Source: Pegea sp. RAD2-039 (taxonomy: Eukaryota; Chordata; Thaliacea; Salpida; Salpidae). From it: a DNA stretch of 64,000 nt. The stretch spans positions 1,984,001 to 2,048,000 of the forward strand of contig JAQGEQ010000071.1 of the NCBI GenBank assembly GCA_034620365.1, read 5' to 3'. A model generated the notes under the pieces. That model was not told where the DNA came from, ran no database searches, and saw only the letters and a program-made list of their open reading frames with translations. A program made the position numbers and the translations under genes. This document shows, piece after piece, positions 51,401-61,987 of this stretch; the stretch's first letter is position 1; each line of letters starts with the position of its first letter.

Positions 51401-51801
51401 TTTATGGATTTAATTGTTAACTTATTACTATATATTCATATCATTTCAAAAAATAATTTTAAAAATGAAATAATTTAAATTATAATGATATATAATAATT
51501 ATTATTGAGATTATTTAGCATTAATTTGTTTGATTATTAAAATTTATTTTAGTTAGAATTGGTTTAAAACAAACTAGATATATAATTATTACATCTAATT
51601 AACATATAATTTCAAATATAGTTAAGTTTTTGTTTAAAATAAGCCTGAAAATGATAAAAATAATGATTATAGCTTTTAACTTTAGTTAGATTCATTCAAA
51701 TTTTCAATAAATTTATAGGAATCTTTTACCTCAATATCAACATCATCAGCTATTACTGAGTAAATCCAAAAAGAACACAACAGAATACTAAACAACCTCA
51801 T
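48418..51801 (-). CDS. CANX: Calnexin, ER membrane lectin chaperone, multi-exon
   Basis: Start ATG 51801-51799 with a signal peptide ([18 protein letters not shown]) in exon 1, which ends at 51730; the first intron is about 535 bases. Lectin domain: [49 protein letters not shown]-domain: motif 1 units ([25 protein letters not shown]) then motif 2 units ([33 protein letters not shown]). Then [18 protein letters not shown] and a membrane span ([20 protein letters not shown]). The cytosolic tail is very acidic. It binds monoglucosylated glycoproteins in the ER with calcium (family role). In the strict frame the acidic exon stops at 48505-48507. A following frame (48418 onward) encodes [11 protein letters not shown], which looks like the family's basic ER-retention end, but joining it needs one extra base. 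The end is therefore uncertain. Confidence 0.92.
49520..49620 (-). repeat. Fused exon-fragment duplicate inside a calnexin intron
   Basis: A 29-base exon segment encoding DDIDGEWEA (sense of 49592-49620) recurs at 49541-49569 inside the adjoining intron. There it is followed directly by a second piece (sense GATTGATAATCCTGAATA) that matches the next exon's DNPEY segment at about 49400-49420. The intron thus holds a condensed copy of both flanking exons, lacking the middle. Confidence 0.82.
49760..50060 (-). repeat. 20-bp minisatellite in a calnexin intron
   Basis: About 14 copies of GTTATATGGTTGCTAAGATG, with GGTGGC, GGTTAC and TTAGATAG variants, located between two P-domain exons. The sense strand reads CATCTTAGCAACCATATAAC. 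Confidence 0.93.
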
Positions 51802-54215
51802 ATTAAAATTACTCAAAATATAAATAAGAAAATTACAGCAATTCTAAAAATAAAACATTTGAAAAGATTTTTATAGTTTAATTGAAACATTATTAACTTC
51901 ATTACAGTAGAATCTATCAACATTTATTAAAAAATTACAATTTTATTAAATTTGTTTACAAGTGATAAAAATGGTTTAAGTTTCTTCATTAATTTTGCAC
52001 TTTTGTTTTATAATCTTTAACTACTTCCGCCTCTGAAGTGTTTTTCTATATTTTTTATACATTATTTATATTAAATTATGATACTTCATCTTTTCATTAT
52101 TTTTCACTTCATATTATTTTTTGTTCCCTATAATAGCCCTAAAAATTGCCATTTGTATTGAATAAAATAAAAAGATTTTCAAATAATGAATAAAACAACT
52201 TTATACTCAAGTTCATTTTAAAAAATTCAACTTAAAAAAAAATTTTTTTTTATAATTTAAATAATTTTGATTTGATTTTTTGTTGAATAAAATTAAAAAT
52301 TGAATAAATTAAAACATTATTTGAAAAATCAATTAACAAATATTTTTGATTAAATAAAAACAAAATACAAACTATGTAAACAATAAAATATTTTTAAAAT
52401 AAACCATAGAAAATTCTAGAAGTAATCTTTGGAAGTCTAGTTTATAATTTACTTAATACAACATTAAATGAAATTATTTGACTTTTAGATTAATAAAAAT
52501 GACTGGATAGTAATCACAACTAAATTACAAAAAATTATAAAATTTAATTAAAATACTTATTTACAAAAAAAAATTGTAGAAAAATGGAAAACTCTAAAAG
52601 CAAAAGAATTTTTTTTAAAATCAGATTAAAACTTGATAAAAATAGTGAAAATATAAAAAGGTTTTATTTTGAGCGAAAAAATATATTTATTATCATGATA
52701 ATAATTTATTACAAAAACAAAAATATTTTCCTATAAAATTAAATTTAAATTAGCCTTTAAATTGATAATAAAAAAGTATAAAACAATTATTAAAATATCT
52801 AAGCATTTCAATTCAATGAACTTAGATTTATAGAACCTGAATTTGTCAGAAAACAAAACATAAAGAAATGATCAAAAGTTTCAATAAAAAATTAAGAATT
52901 AAAAATACATGAAAATAATAAAAAGAAGTTAAACCTTAAATAATTAAAAAAACTTTAAATGAAAAAAAAATTAGGTTACAACAAAATAGAAAAAGTTATA
53001 ATAAATTAAAATAAAAGTAAAAAAAGTATTCAATATAAGATTGAAAGGCTAAACTTAAAGAGTCAGGGTTACCTTAACCTCTAAACAAAATTTTGAAATA
53101 TAAGAATGAAATAAGGCGGTTAGAAAATAGGATTTAGATGCTTCTTTAACTATCTAAACACTAATTTGTCTTCTGCGCGTGGTAGTCTTTGAGTGGCCAG
53201 AATCAAAGATTCATTCGAGCGGAACGAGTAAAGGTTCACAATCAAATATTTTCAACAACTTATTTAAATTATTTTGAATAATTAGTAAGCTTGGTTTGTT
53301 AAAATATTTTTAATAATTCAAAAAAATGCTTGCTAAAGTTCTGAAATCAAATTATAACTTTACTTTTGAGTGTACTGTTATAGTCACTTATTCATAATAA
53401 CATTTCAAAGTAAACGCTGCTTATATTGTCAATATGATATAAAAACTGAACATAATAAGAATTGAAATCAACAACATGATTTAAAATTTATGTAAGATTT
53501 GATTAAAAATTAAATTTATTTCAATTTATTAGTCAAACAAACTTAATATTCTTATCTATGATGTTTATAAAAATTGTACTTGAATACATTTGCATTTATT
53601 TTGTTTACATGAGTTAGTTTTGTAAGGATTGTATTTGATGAGTTAGTTTTGTAAGGATTGTATTTGATAGAAGATCTTGCATTCTTTAAAAAACAGTTAT
53701 GTGTCAGCAAGCTAGTTAGTTTGTCATTTGATACTTTTTACTTATAACAACAAAACATTTGAATTATAACTTGATTGTTATTAGAACCTATAAAAATAAC
53801 AAGTCAGTAAAAATTATTTTAAAAAACTGTTCAAAAATTTTCTAAAATAAACAAAGTCAGCAAAGTTGTAAAATTAAAGATTTGAAAATCAATAAGTATT
53901 TTTTAATTGTTTTTATTTACTGATTTCTAATTTATTTTCCACTTTTGACCATAAACGTTTTGATTACATGTTAAGCTACTAACAAATGATTAATTTTTAT
54001 GAACCAGTTAACTGAAACCGTGTAATTTTTTAATATAAATGTTGTGTGCTTTTTTATTCAAGTAAAATTCAACAAAACATTTAATTAAAAAGTATCAGCA
54101 AGATTAAGAAATGAATAGCTTCAAAAGTATTTGTGGTTTACACAGAAAGTTAAAAATTGAGCAAAATATACAATTTGCATGTAATATATAGAGCAAGAAG
54201 TTATAAAGAGCATAA
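51802..54215. other. AT-rich intergenic tract
   Basis: About 2.4 kb, extremely AT-rich with A and T homopolymers. A 30-base direct repeat is seen near 53610-53665 (GAGTTAGTTTTGTAAGGATT twice). I see no gene, RNA or TGACGTCA motif. Confidence 0.65.
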
Positions 54216-57200
54216 TTAAGTTTGAATCTCAACAATTGATGATGATGCAGACTTCATCTCGATTCCAATATCCCCAATTTCATCTTGATATAAATCTTCC
54301 GCTTCAGAAGGACATGGTGAAACCGTACGCGAGCCAAAAGGCGAATTTCTGGCCGAATAAGGACGTGGCAAACGAACAGAGCAACTCTGTAGAAGGTACA
54401 AGTTGAATAACGAATTTAAAATTAATAGAAATGGTTACAGGTGAAACTGAAGTCGGTTCTAGAGTCTCTGGCCGAGTTTTTTGGACAGCCATTTGTCTAG
54501 CGTTGCTGTAATACTGGAAGAGATAAAATGAAGAAAAGATGTAGTTGTGGGGAATGGGGATCTTACATATTCGAGTCGAGACCAATCTAAAAGATCACTT
54601 AAACGTTCAGTTCGATTTCTTTGAATGATTCGTTCACGTCTGGACATTCTTGAAAAGCTGAAGAGGAACTAAAAAGATGAAATATAAATTTTTGAAAAAT
54701 AAACAAATTTTTTAAGTTGTAAATTTTCATTATTTTATTCAGTATAAAAACGATAAAATTTTATATAAATCAGACTATAATTATTGGATATTTTATAAAA
54801 TATATTTTCACTTTAAATACAAAATATATAAAATATTAAAAAATCAAAATTTTTAATTTGAAAAAATTTCTTTAGAAATAATTTTTGAATATAAAAACTT
54901 TTTCATTTTCAAAAATAAAGTGCTCTTCAACTAACATCAGATAATTGTTCACAACTTTCTTCACCACTTCGGAACCGTCGATCAACGACATAAATTCCAT
55001 AAGCTTTTGGTTCTTGTAAATGTCTTTCCATAAAACAACCAAACCCACTTAAATTTGTTGTAATACTCGGTATACCTTTCACCGTACATTCGGCTGAAAT
55101 ATAAAAAACCATTCAGTAAGAAGATCGATTGATGACGTCATCACCTGGTGTGTAACCCCATGGCTCGTAGTATGAGGGGAAAACCCCTAAATGACAACCA
55201 CGGACAAATTCTTCGTAATCCATCGAAAGTAGAGGTGAAGTTTGTGATAGAAATTCGGGATGAAATATAATTTTAACTCGATCATTTTTACTATTGAAGA
55301 GATTAACTTTCCGAATTTGGTTGAGAACTGTAAAAAAATTGTTCAAATTGGAGTGGAAAAAGTGGAAAAACGAATATTTGGCGAAAAAATTAGGGACGAA
55401 AAAGAATAAAAATACTACAAGGGAACAAGAGGAGGTGAATTGGAGCAAAAAAAGAGTTAAAATAAAAGAAGAAGCTGAAGTATTAAAAAGAACCAAAAAA
55501 GAGGATCTAACTCTATACAAGAGTAGGAAAAGATTTTGCTAGAAGAGAGTAGGGGGTGGCTGAAAAGAGATCAAAAGTTGATTACTTGGATCATCTTTAT
55601 CATCTTTCATATTATGAGTAACAACTGGAGGAAGAGCATGACACTGATTTGCATACATACATCTCTTCAATTTTACTAAATCATCTCTACTAAGTAGTTG
55701 TTCACTAGTAGGCAACTTTCCTCTGCAACAAAACTCATCAAAGTTGATTCTAAAACCCGAAACATCAACTCACTCACCTAAGACAGAAATCAAACAACTT
55801 ATTCCCAATTTCGTCTTTGATCAAATCAACAGTTTCTTTCAACTGTTTCACTACAGCTTGTCCTTTTAAGCTTTCCACATTAAAATTGTTGGTTTTTGCA
55901 GGAAATATCAGAAAAGCAACTACTGTGACATCGCTACCAGTTACCTAGCAACACATGAATCATTTCACGTTGTCATGACAATCATCAACAAACCTTCAAC
56001 TTATGATTAAGGCGGCTTAATGATTCAATAAACATATCAGCACCCTTATTGCTATACTCGTATCTTCCTGCTGTGAACATGTACAAAGTCTTCTCTAGGT
56101 CCAAATCAAAGTGTCTGGAAGTGAACATCATGAGATTATGACGTCATTATCTGTGCAGTTACCCATAGAAGTGTCCACGAACAAAATTATGAATTTTATC
56201 TTTGGAAATGGCGTGGAGGTTTTGAAACTCATGAACACACTGCGAGTTTTTTACATTTAAACCATTTGGTAAAACCAAATCTGCAAAAAAAAGTTTGAAC
56301 ATTAGAAAAAGATTGAAAGAACTCTTAAAAAATCCTAAATGTCTCCCAAGATTGATCCCTAAGACCCTAAACTCACCCCTGAAACAATAAACTTCAAGAC
56401 TTTTTTATTCAGCTTCAAACATTAGTATAATTTTCTAAAAGCAACTTAAACCTTCTAAATACCCAAAAAAACCACTAAACAATTTCTGATTATTTGTCTT
56501 ATCTCAAAACTCCCAAAAGTTTTAAATTATCTTAAATTCCCATCGATTAGAAGTCCCATAATTTTAAAGTCTACAAATTTGTACCTCAAAAGCACTCTAT
56601 GGACCTCCAAACTGTTCTCTAAATGTACCAAAAAACCTTTAAATGCCCAAACACCTAAGGTGCCCCAAGGACTTCGTTACAAACTGAAGAAGCTTTTCCT
56701 TCCTTTCTTTATTTTACAAAACAGTCTTCGAAAATTGTCTCAAAACTCCTTAAGACCGAAAGGAATACCAAAACGGAGAAAATTCTCTAAACTAATGGAA
56801 CCTTATCAAAACTTGTCAAAATCCTCCCTAAGAACCCCCCCAAAAGTCTTAGTTGTCCCTAAAAGTAATAAAACTTAACTTACAAGACTCCAAAATGGAC
56901 CTAAAAGTTGCCCTCAAAAACTTCGAAACTGACCTTAAAGTAACCAGAAAACTTCAAAACTAGTCATAAAAATATCCCCAAAAACTCCAAAACTAATCTA
57001 AAAGTGCCCCAAAACTCTACAACTAACCTAAAAGTGTCCCCAAAAACTAAAACTGACCTAAAAGAGCCCCAAAAACTCTGAAACTGACCTGGCTTCCTTT
57101 TCAACAAATGTTCAGCTTCAAGTGCAGTGATATGAGATACGGTGGTGAACACGTGACAAGCGTGAGCAGCCGCGCGCTCGATACAATACCGATGATAGAT

Positions 57201-58109
57201 TTTTCTGTTTCCCGCTTCAGCATCTACCGAAAACTAAAAACGAAATCAGTGAAGCAGAAAAAGATGACGTCATCACTACTTTACTAAGATTGTTGTAAAA
57301 GTCAACATTTGCAGCACAAAGATATCGACCCAAGAGGGTTGCGTGGGTCGTGAAAATGGTGGATACATCAATAGATCTTGTCCTGGACATTAAAAGTCCG
57401 ATACCGGATAGCCATTCGTGAAAGTGGGCCACAATAACTGGCTCAGATCCAAATTGGTATCGTAACTGAAAGTTAAGAGGTTCAGATTTAAGGAAAAAAT
57501 TGGGGCTTTGAAGGGTACCTCGCCTAAAAACCAAGCCACAAGAAATCCGAATAAGACGCATTGCTTGGACTCTTCGTCATGATCAGGGATCCCAATTCCA
57601 GTTTTATCAAAAAGATCCCAGGACCAACTATTGTATTTGTCCCATACTGAATTTATATCAAATAAAATGACCTAAAAATCAACAGAATTCGATTATGACG
57701 TCACCAATGAGAGGTCATGACCTTTGGATACCCTTCTATTAACCAGCGTCCAGTAACAACCTACAAATAAAATACTTCGATTTAAATAGAAGCAAAATCT
57801 TGATTCAAACCTTGACGCCGCGATCTCTCATTGATTTAATTGTTGTTAACATTTCAGGTTGTGTTGGATCCATTTTTTCTACTTCCATAGCAACGTATCT
57901 TTCATTACAAATACCAATCATACAATAGTCATCTCCTAATCTTTCAGTTGTACTTTTGGCTTTGCTTCTTAAGACTGTATAAATTCCACCAACTTAAAAA
58001 GTTTTATTTTTATTTATTATGTTCTTGAAACGGCTTTTTTGGGTTTACCTTTGTTTGCTACTTCAGTGGCTATTTCTAAAGTGACCATTTTGGGCTGTTT
58101 ATCTTCCAT
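54216..58109 (-). CDS. GYS: Glycogen synthase (GT3 family), multi-exon
   Basis: Start ATG 58109-58107 ([20 protein letters not shown]), stop TAA 54218-54216. Matches eukaryotic glycogen synthase throughout: [128 protein letters not shown] and [20 protein letters not shown] (acidic catalytic-site region). The arginine-rich regulatory helix for glucose-6-phosphate is [20 protein letters not shown]. The N-terminus is short and lacks the human site 2/2a serines. The C-terminus keeps serines at every fourth position ([20 protein letters not shown]) followed by acidic residues, the layout of the GSK3 sites with a CK2-type priming site. Makes glycogen from UDP-glucose in cytosol. Many short introns plus two longer ones. 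Confidence 0.95.
55330..55590 (-). other. Glycogen synthase intron, strongly strand-biased
   Basis: Between the exon starting [11 protein letters not shown] and the exon carrying [11 protein letters not shown]. The plus strand is rich in G and A (many GAAAAA and GGAAAA runs), so the sense strand is a long pyrimidine tract. Open frames exist on both strands for this reason; neither looks like a domain. Confidence 0.6.
56285..57090 (-). other. Long glycogen synthase intron with degenerate ~30-bp repeats
   Basis: Between exons carrying [10 protein letters not shown] and [11 protein letters not shown]. The plus strand repeats patterns such as AACCTAAAAGTGCCCCAAAA and CTCCAAAACTAATCTAAAAG, with drift, most clearly at 56880-57090 and more weakly upstream. 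It looks like an old minisatellite. The apparent 99-residue plus-strand frame at 56579-56878 is a by-product. Confidence 0.6.
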
Positions 58110-60439
58110 AATATTTTTTAAATAATAATCTCAAGAAAGACTTCAACTAAAAATCTGTTTACCATCTAATAATCTATGTTTCTTGCCTTTTTAACAAAAT
58201 ACAAACAATTTTATAAGTTTTCATAGTAGAAAAACAGTTTAATTGTTTATTAATTAATTAAATACCCAATTAGTTTGTAGATATAACCTTAATTCAGTTA
58301 AAAAATGCCAAAAAATGTTGTTTTAAATGATTATAATTAAGTTAAAGATTGATAAATAATTGCACCGAAACTTCTTTCGAATCTTTTTGATCTACAAATT
58401 AAAAAAATAATAATAAATCATAAACTACTTGGTTTACAAAAACAAGTTTATTTCAATAAATTGCATAAAGTTCTTTAAAACTTATATACAAAAATGTAAC
58501 CAAGTTAATTTATTAAAAATTAATTTATATTTGTTAATTAAGTTTATTCGATTTGTAACTAAACTTCGTAAGAATAGCCGACGTAACTATCTTATATTAA
58601 TTTCAATGTCAATTTAGAATTTTAAAATCCCCTAATGAAGAGCTTGAATCTAAATGGCCAAATTTAAATCATAAAAATCTTATAATTAAGAACAAACAAA
58701 TTAAAAAAAATTAAAAATCTATTTTCAATTATTATTCTATCTTAATTTTTTGCTGTTAATCTCTTTTTTTAAACAGTGTAAAAAATTAAAACTGTTTGAA
58801 AGATTTTTAAAGCTATCAACATTAAGGTAACAAAAGAATACTTTTTTTCAATTTTAAAACCTAGGTATTATTTATAGTATACTATTTACTTATTTAGATT
58901 TATATTATTATTATAGGCAATATACCTACCGAACGGTCTTTACATCACAGTTATTACAACTACTGTTTATATTATTATGAAATTTTATAAGATTTTAGTT
59001 TCAAGCTATTAACTCATTTTTGTAATTAAAAGGAGAATTTAATTTAAATTATAACTTATTATATAAAACAAAATGTTTTATAAGAAAAAATAAGTAGTTT
59101 AATTTATATTAATTTAAAGTGTTCACTAAATGACTTTATAATTTCTTTTGACATCTAATTTCAGAAACAAACAATTTAAATAAAAGGAAAACTAAATTTC
59201 AATCAATTTACAAATAAAATGATCAATAAGTTAGTTTAAAGATATTTTTCCTGATAATGATCCATATTTTTTTTATTTCTGTTAATTTAATTAGTTTTGT
59301 TATAATAAAAAACCTTAGATACAAATCCTGGGTTATATTATAATTTTGAAAAACTGTTAAAGGCATTTTTATTAAAATCAAATGTATTTGATGAAATTCA
59401 GTTTAAGTTAATTAATTTATTTGTTTTATTTATTAATTTATGACGATAAATGCGAAGGAGGGTGTCTAAAGAAAGCACCTCCCGCTAACAAACATTCTCA
59501 CAAACAAAAGAACATGAAAAGAACAAGCAATAAAAATTGCTTTTGTTGAAAAGGCAATGAATGACTTTTTGCTCAAATGATGAAATTTAAAAATAATTTT
59601 TCTTTTTGTTACTTTCTTTACTCTTTTCCCTTTTTTCGGTATTTTGGGTATTTCACCATCAACTTTAAACATTTATTTTGAAGATACTGCTGCATACCAA
59701 ACTTATCTTTGTCACCAAATACTTAATCATAAAGATTACGTTTTTGTATTTTTAGTTCAAATCTTTAGCAAATAGTTTTCTACAATTACGAAAATTTGTA
59801 AATGTTGAATTTCCAAAAGAAAGGTTAAAAAATATTTATAAGAGAATCTTCTTTGGCTTTTCCTACCTACTATTATTTTGATGGTAATTTATTTTTAAAG
59901 ATTTTATCTTATAAAAAGACTATAGAAGAAGCTGAAAGCAGGCGTGTAATCGGCAACCTCAATAAGCCCTGTTTTTGAGATTTGCATTAAATAAAATTTT
60001 TGGAAAGAGTACATAAATTACAGTTTTTGACCAAGGTTACGTTAGAGTTTATCATTGTATTTATTTCTTGAATCTTTATTTTGTATAAAAACCGTAGAAA
60101 ACTTTTCTAATCTGAGTAGCTTTCTTCAATTTCTGTCTTTCATTGCGTTTTTCATGTTTATAATGAAGTTTAACTCACATAAAATTATCTTAAAGCTTTT
60201 TGCATCCTACTTAGATACTTTATTACTCAAATTTATTCACAATTTTTTCATCTGTTTTGCAACAATTCAAAATATTTTTTAAACTTTGAATAATTCTTAG
60301 ATTTTATTATTACTTGAATGTCGAGCTTCAAAAAAATTATACTTTTTTAACCTCAAAATGTTTTTATTTATTTTTATTCTTCTACTTAAGCTATCTTTTT
60401 TATTTATTTGATTTTTTTCAGAAGATTTAAATTTTGAAA
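58110..60439. other. Divergent intergenic region glycogen synthase/MICOS13
   Basis: AT-rich, with no supported gene. It contains the inverted 3' tip of the retrotransposon family (59400-59505). No TGACGTCA motif seen. Confidence 0.55.
59400..59510 (-). mobile_element. 3'-terminal fragment of the retrotransposon family, copy C
   Basis: On the minus strand it reads GTGAGAATGTTTGTTAGCGG, then a GGAGGTG...CACCCTCC pair and CTTCGCATTT, matching the last 80 or so bases of copies A and B. Sequence further 5' (to about 59690) does not match the other two copies, so it is either a very short truncated insertion or a different family sharing the same tail. Confidence 0.75.
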
Positions 60440-61261
60440 ATGTCAAAAACTGAAAAGCTGCTAAATGCTTCAAAGTAAATTGTTGATTTTAATTTATAAC
60501 AATAAATCATAATTAGTTCAATTGTAGAAAGTATTTGTTTTAATCTAAATTAGTTGTTAAAATTACTATTTTAATAGTATTTATTAATTAATGAAACTGA
60601 TTTTTAACTGTATGTTTAGAATGAGTATTTGAGTATTTTAAAAATTTTATTCAATTTATTCATATATTTAAATTGTATAAAACTCATATTTATGAAACTC
60701 AAAAATTTGACTTTCAAGCAAAATTGTTTTCTTCAAACTTATGAATATTTGAATATTTATCAGAATATTTTTATGTTAAATATTAAAATTTAGTTACTTT
60801 TGAGATGTATATTTTTATAATCTATAAATTAATCTATTAATTATAAATGTATTAAAAGTAAAATTTTATGAAGTATTTTTCTAAAAAAGTAGAATAAAAA
60901 ATTTACTTATTTATTGAAAATATGATAAAATTTTAAATTTCTTTTTAGAGTGCTTTTAAAATGTGGAGTTTTTGGAGGGGCTGGTTACTTAACATATAGT
61001 AAAGGTATTTGGAGTGAAGATATTGAAGAAACATCATCAAAATATCAGATGTTCAAAAATTCACCTCATCTTGACTTTCTACCGACAGTAAGAATTTCGA
61101 AAAAATCAAAAAATGTTTTTTTATTTAAACATTTTTAGATGCCCAGATTTTCTTGGAAATGTCTTCAAAATCAATGGTCAAAATCTGTTACAAAAAGTTT
61201 TGATTTTTTAATTGAAGGAACTGATAAAGTTTCAAATCTCTTCAAATTTACTAAAGAATAA
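60440..61261 (+). CDS. MICOS13: MICOS13/QIL1-like inner-membrane organising protein, three exons
   Basis: Exons 60440-60474, 60949-61087 and 61139-61261 join in frame to 98 residues (stop TAA). Start MSKTEKLLNASK; then a glycine-rich membrane segment KVLLKCGVFGGAGYLTYSKG, comparable with the family's FLIKGSVAGGAVYLVYDQ. A conserved block FLPTMPRFSWKCLQNQWSKS corresponds to the family's proline-rich, Trp-containing region, followed by an amphipathic end. Human MICOS13 has 118 residues. In the family it bridges MICOS subcomplexes at crista junctions. Exon joins leave phases 2, 0 and 0. Identification rests on pattern and length, so it is less certain than the larger genes. Confidence 0.7.
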
Positions 61262-61379
61262 ATTTAAATTTTGAAGTAAAATTTTGAATTTTTAAATAAA
61301 AAGTATTTTCAATTTATTTGTTTGATTTGAACCAGTATAAAAAATTCTTAAAGAATCAAATTTTACAAAATATTGAATT

Positions 61380-61650
61380 AAAAGTTGTTGAATGCTACCT
61401 TTATCAATTTATTAAAGATTTGGGTCTCTTCTAGATTTGACTTCAAGGTTGCAAATCAGGGTGTTTATAAAAGGGTCCTGAAGACTTCTAACAATACTAC
61501 TTTCATAAATTTTGATAATTTCATTCAAATGTTTACAAAGATCCATCATACTCCTATTATACATTTACTTATCTGTGTACTATTAACAGAGAACTCCTCA
61601 GCACCTTCTATCACCAATTGCAAGATTGATTGACTTAATTTTATTAGTCG
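61380..61650 (+). repeat. Possible dispersed-repeat remnant
   Basis: A GC-richer patch ending TCCTCAGCACCTTCTATCAC then CAATTGCAAGATTG, which recurs with a few changes at 48038-48080. An 82-codon open frame (61385-61633) crosses it but shows no recognisable domain. Confidence 0.35.
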
Positions 61651-61987
61651 AGGAGTTTTTACAAGTCAAGGTGCTATATCAATCCAAACATCCCATTTAA
61701 AAGTTCAATTTGTCAATAGCTAGATGGGAATGAGTTTATTTTAAGCTAGGCGTAATCATCAACTTTATCTAACCTTGTTTTAACTCTTATAATTTTATTT
61801 TAAAATTTTAGTTGAGTTTATTTAGCTTTACTTTAATTATACGATTTTGAGCTTAAAGTTGTGGAGGGTACTAGCAACTTTTTAACTTGTAGGCAAGACT
61901 ATTTTAAATGATTCTACATGTGCTACCAAAACGGAGATTTTTCTCCAAACAAATCAAAGAACAAAAAAGTTTTATTGAAGAACAAAT

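Noticed and set aside
55294..55542. Plus-strand 82-residue Lys-rich open frame
   Set aside because: It is antisense to a glycogen synthase intron and exon; its composition follows from the pyrimidine-rich intron.
56579..56878. Plus-strand 99-residue frame with [20 protein letters not shown]
   Set aside because: Lies in a degenerate repeat inside a glycogen synthase intron; no domain and no start context.
59466..59672. Minus-strand 68-residue basic frame ending in the retroelement tip
   Set aside because: It runs into the 3' tip of a repeat and has no recognisable domain; probably chance.
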